The translations under genes were made by a program, and so were the position numbers. A stretch of DNA of 8,209 nucleotides from Streptosporangiaceae bacterium (GTDB lineage: Bacteria > Actinomycetota > Actinomycetes > Streptosporangiales > Streptosporangiaceae). The notes under the pieces were generated by a model. That model did no database searches. It was not told the DNA's origin and saw only the letters and a list, made by a program, of their open reading frames with translations. The stretch lies in contig JASIJN010000062.1 in the NCBI GenBank assembly GCA_030050125.1, positions 1 through 8,209 on the forward strand, written 5' to 3'. Positions 5,374 through 8,209 of this stretch are shown here, in pieces (within the stretch, counting starts at the first letter, position 1; each line of letters opens with the position of its first letter).

Positions 5374-7451
5374 TTGGGATCCTCCCTGGTTAACGGCGCC
5401 TGCCCGCTCCTCTGCAGGACGGCTAGCTGATCGATCGGAATGTGACAGCTCATAAAGTGGCCGGGCGCGACCTCGCGGAGCGGGGGCTGCGAGGACTCGC
5501 ACTGGCCGGTGGGCAGCCGGCGCGGGCACCGGGTATGGAACACGCACCCGGACGGCGGGTCGGCGGCCGACGGGATCTCGCCGGTGAGCCGGATCCGTTC
5601 CGGGCGCTGCCCGTCCAGGCTCGGCACCGCGGACAGCAGCGCCTCGGTGTAGGGATGGTGCGGCCCGGCGAACACGGTCTCGGCCGGGCCGAGTTCCATG
5701 ATCCGGCCCAGGTACAGCACCGCGATGCGGTCGGACAGGTACCGCACCAGGCCGAGGTCGTGGGAGATGAACAGGTAGGTCACCTGCTCCTTGGCCTGCA
5801 GGTCGACCAGCAGGTTGAGGATCGCGGCCTGCACCGATACGTCCAGCGCCGAGGTGGGCTCGTCGCACACCACGATCCGCGGCCCGCCGGCGAAGGCCCG
5901 GGCGATCGCCACCCGCTGCTTGAGGCCGCCGGACAGCTGGCCGGGGCGCAGGGACAGGTGCCGGTCCTCCATCCGGACCGAGCGGACCAGGTCGGCGAGC
6001 CGCTCCCGCAGCGGCGCCCCGGACAGGCCGGCCAGCCGGGCCAGCGGCCGGCTGATCAGGCGCCGGACCGTGTGCCGCCGGTTCAGCGCCGAGTCCGGGT
6101 TCTGGAACACGATCTGCAGCGCTTTGAGCTGGTCCTGCGAACGGCGCCGGGCGTCGCCGCGCAGCGGCTCGCCGTCCAGGGCGATCACGGAGCCCTCGTC
6201 CGGCGCGATCAGCCCGAGCAGCGCCCGGGCCAGGGTGGTCTTCCCGCTGCCGGACTCGCCCACGAGCCCCAGCGTTTCCCCCGCTTCCAGGCTGAGGCTC
6301 ACTCCGACCAGGGCCTTGACGGCCTCGCCGTGTGAGCCGAAGGTCTTCGACACACCGTCGAGGGCCACGATCGGGCGCGAGACGGCGCGTTCGGTCGAAA
6401 GCTCCGCATCGGCCGGAGTGCTGCGGGGCAGCTGCGCGGCGGCCTCATGCAGGTAGCAGCGCGAGGCACGGCCGGGGCCGACGGGGAAGGCGGGCGGCGC
6501 GGCGGCCCGGCAGCGGTCCTCGGCGATCGGGCAGCGCGGCGCGAACACGCATCCGCTCAGCTCGTGGCCGGGCGGAGGGAGGAAGCCGGGAATCGAGTCC
6601 AGCCGGCCGTGGTCCTTGCGCTGGCCGCCCCGGGGGATGCAGCGCAGCAGCCCGACCGTGTACGGGTGGCGGGGCGCCTCGAAGACCTGGCCGGCCGGGC
6701 CCTCCTCGATGAGCTCGCCCGCGTACAGGACGCCGATCCGGTCGCACATCTTCGCGATCACGGCCAGGTTGTGGCTGATGAACAGCACCGAGGTGTCGAA
6801 CTCCTCGCGCAGCGCGGCCACCAGGTCGAGCACCTCGGCCTCGACGGTCGCGTCCAGTGCCGTCGTCGGCTCGTCCAGGATGAGCAGCGAGGGCTCGGCG
6901 GCCAGCGCCATCGCGATCACGGCCCGCTGCGCCATCCCGCCGGACAGCTGGTGCGGGTAGCGCTCCATCACCCGGCGCGGATCGGAGATCTGGACCTTGC
7001 GCAGCATGCCCGCGGCGCGCTCCATGGCGTCCTTGCGGCCCAGGCCGGCGATCTCGTATACCTCGGCGACCTGGCGGCCCACCCTGATCGACGGGTTCAG
7101 CGCCCGCCCCGGCTCCTGGTAGACCATGGACACCGTGCGCGCGCGCAGATCGCGCAGCGCGGCCGGGCCCATGGCCAGGGGGTCCGTCCCGTTGATGCTG
7201 ATCGACCCGGCGCTCACCCGGCCGTTTCGCGGCAGGTACCTGGTCAGCGCGAGCGCCACCGTGGACTTCCCCGAGCCCGACTCGCCGACCAGGCCGTAGG
7301 ACTCGCTGCGGCCGATCTGGAACGACACGTCGCGCAGGGCCCGCCGGTCATGGCCGCGGACCCGGTAGGCGACGTCCAGGTGCCGCACCGCGAGGGCCGG
7401 GCCGGCCGCGTCCGCGGCGCCGGGAGCGGCCGTGAGGTCGGCGGCGGTCAC
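5370..7451 (-). CDS. Fused two-domain ABC importer ATPase (Opp/Dpp D-F type)
   Basis: A 693-residue protein with both nucleotide-binding domains of a peptide-type importer on one chain, where E. coli Opp/Dpp uses two proteins. Domain 1: Walker A GESGSGKST (56-64), Q-loop Q112, signature LSGGM (169-173), Walker B LLILDE (189-194), switch H227. Domain 2: Walker A GESGSGKTT (398-406), Q450, signature LSGGL (506-510), Walker B with D530 and E531, H564. All catalytic residues are present in both halves, so two active sites are expected. Each half ends in an oligopeptide-type C-terminal extension with HPYT and four Cys: C301, C307, C314, C332 and C636, C642, C651, C669. The GTG start at 7451 overlaps the permease stop as GTGA, and the stop overlaps the binding-protein start the same way. 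The frame is open upstream to 7541 but that is permease sequence. Confidence 0.95.
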   Translation of the reverse strand: MTAADLTAAPGAADAAGPALAVRHLDVAYRVRGHDRRALRDVSFQIGRSESYGLVGESGSGKSTVALALTRYLPRNGRVSAGSISINGTDPLAMGPAALRDLRARTVSMVYQEPGRALNPSIRVGRQVAEVYEIAGLGRKDAMERAAGMLRKVQISDPRRVMERYPHQLSGGMAQRAVIAMALAAEPSLLILDEPTTALDATVEAEVLDLVAALREEFDTSVLFISHNLAVIAKMCDRIGVLYAGELIEEGPAGQVFEAPRHPYTVGLLRCIPRGGQRKDHGRLDSIPGFLPPPGHELSGCVFAPRCPIAEDRCRAAAPPAFPVGPGRASRCYLHEAAAQLPRSTPADAELSTERAVSRPIVALDGVSKTFGSHGEAVKALVGVSLSLEAGETLGLVGESGSGKTTLARALLGLIAPDEGSVIALDGEPLRGDARRRSQDQLKALQIVFQNPDSALNRRHTVRRLISRPLARLAGLSGAPLRERLADLVRSVRMEDRHLSLRPGQLSGGLKQRVAIARAFAGGPRIVVCDEPTSALDVSVQAAILNLLVDLQAKEQVTYLFISHDLGLVRYLSDRIAVLYLGRIMELGPAETVFAGPHHPYTEALLSAVPSLDGQRPERIRLTGEIPSAADPPSGCVFHTRCPRRLPTGQCESSQPPLREVAPGHFMSCHIPIDQLAVLQRSGQAPLTREDPK
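5381..5386 (-). promoter_or_regulatory. Ribosome binding site of the binding-protein gene
   Basis: The complement reads GGGAGG, 7 nt before the GTG at 5373, and lies inside the end of the ATPase gene. It is stronger than the AGGTG-like site (complement of 7460-7464) before the ATPase gene, which may help make the binding protein in excess. Confidence 0.65.
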
Positions 7452-8209
7452 GAGGCGAGCACCTGCTCGATCGCGTCGGTGACCAGGTTGACGGCCACCA
7501 CCAGGGAGGCGATCGCCAGCGCGGGGAACAGCGTCTCCCACCAGTACCCGGCGGGCAGCACGCCGTAGTTCGCGTAGATGTCGGCGCCCCAGTCGGGGGT
7601 GGGCGGCTGCACCCCGAAGCCGAGGAACGACAGCGTGGCCACGGCGAAGATGGCGTAGCCGAGGCGCACCGTGGACTCGACCAGGACAGCGGGGAGCACG
7701 TTCGGCAGGATCTCGACCACCATGATCCGGACGGACTTCTCGCCGAGCAGCCGGGCCGAGGACAGGTAGTCGAGCTGGCTCTCGACCAGGACCGCCGACC
7801 GGACGGTCCGGGCGATCAGCGGCGTGAACACGAACCCGATGACGATGATCAGCGTGCCGGTGGAATGCCCCAGGGCGACCACGAACAGGAACGCCACGAT
7901 CACCACCGGCAGCGCGAGCACGGCCTCCACCACCCGGCCGACCAGGATGTCGACGATGCCGCCGAGGTAGCCCATGACCAGGCCGAGCGCGGTGCCGAGC
8001 ACGGTGCCGAGCAGGGTGGACCCGGCCGCGATGAGCAGGATGTCCCTGGCCCCGGTGATGACCCGGGAGAGCACGTCGCGGCCCAGCTGGTCGGTGCCGA
8101 ACCAGTGCGCCCGCGACGGGGCGGCGTTGGTGGCCAGGAGCTGCTGGGCCAGGGGGTTGTGCGGGGCGATCGCCGAGCCGAACACGGCGCAGACGATCCA
8201 GAACAGCAG
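7448..8209 (-). CDS. ABC transporter permease, DppC/OppC type (5' end beyond right edge)
   Basis: One of the two inner-membrane subunits of the importer. 253 residues are visible and the frame stays open to the window edge. The first visible residues (LLFWIVCAVFGSAIAP) are the end of the first transmembrane helix, so only a short N terminus is missing. The GTG at 8185 falls within that helix and is not the start. HWFGTDQLGRDVLSRVITGAR at 35-55 (cited in part) is the hallmark of the C-type subunit. Further helices lie near 56-80, 94-114, 117-135, 182-197 and 228-246. The ATPase-coupling EAA loop is SARLLGEKSV...ILPN at about 151-170, with SAR in place of EAA. LSFLGFGVQPPTPDWG (193-208) is also family-typical. 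The stop overlaps the ATPase start by 4 nt. The partner B-type permease is expected to lie upstream, outside the window. Confidence 0.93.
   Translation of the reverse strand: MLFWIVCAVFGSAIAPHNPLAQQLLATNAAPSRAHWFGTDQLGRDVLSRVITGARDILLIAAGSTLLGTVLGTALGLVMGYLGGIVDILVGRVVEAVLALPVVIVAFLFVVALGHSTGTLIIVIGFVFTPLIARTVRSAVLVESQLDYLSSARLLGEKSVRIMVVEILPNVLPAVLVESTVRLGYAIFAVATLSFLGFGVQPPTPDWGADIYANYGVLPAGYWWETLFPALAIASLVVAVNLVTDAIEQVLAS

Noticed and set aside
3433..5430. Long plus-strand open frame of 665 codons opposite the binding-protein gene
   Set aside because: Its product is low-complexity Arg/Gly/Val sequence with no domain. It is the mirror of a GC-rich gene whose minus-strand product is clearly a known family.
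6447..7568. Plus-strand open frame of 373 codons opposite the ATPase gene
   Set aside because: Product is compositionally biased and motif-free, while the minus strand has two complete ABC ATPase motif sets.

Overview
The window looks like chromosomal DNA of a high-GC actinomycete. The genes are very GC-rich, with almost every third codon position G or C. Four of the six coding regions begin at a visible GTG start, one needs a CTG start, and only one uses ATG. The binding lipoprotein has a combined Tat and lipobox leader, and the protein families resemble those of Streptomyces-like and Streptosporangium-like bacteria. No species can be named from this sequence. All six coding regions are recognisable and two are cut by the window edges. 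There are no RNA genes, insertion sequences, phage genes or CRISPR arrays.

Left part (1-2650): a GT4 glycosyltransferase reads leftward and overlaps by 7 nt the start of a SAM-dependent methyltransferase, of which only the first 16 codons are present. A gap of about 266 bp separates this pair from a divergent GDP-mannose 4,6-dehydratase (gmd), whose product GDP-4-keto-6-deoxymannose feeds deoxyhexose-containing glycans. The gmd start is unusual: homology and codon bias both place it at a CTG at 1616. The only upstream ATG, at 1442, would add 58 residues with non-coding codon statistics.

Middle part (2651-3675): a VIT1/CCC1-family Fe/Mn transporter gene faces gmd. The 29 bp between their stop codons hold a GC hairpin that could terminate both. 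Upstream of the transporter gene is a 276-bp gene-free stretch. It holds a possible near-leaderless promoter with a tandem 7-bp repeat, a 12-bp palindrome, a perfect 16-bp inverted repeat whose arms each contain the palindrome GATCCCGGGATC, and a terminator-like hairpin just after the ABC operon.

Right part (3676-8209): a leftward peptide-type (Opp/Dpp) ABC importer operon is ordered inner-membrane permease (5' end cut), fused two-domain ATPase, then Tat-dependent binding lipoprotein. Both gene junctions are 4-nt GTGA stop/start overlaps, so the three genes are probably translationally coupled. A second permease probably lies beyond the right edge.

I see no clearly new biological system. The items most worth a second look are the double palindrome at 3577-3624, the gmd start problem, and the four-cysteine tails of both ATPase halves.
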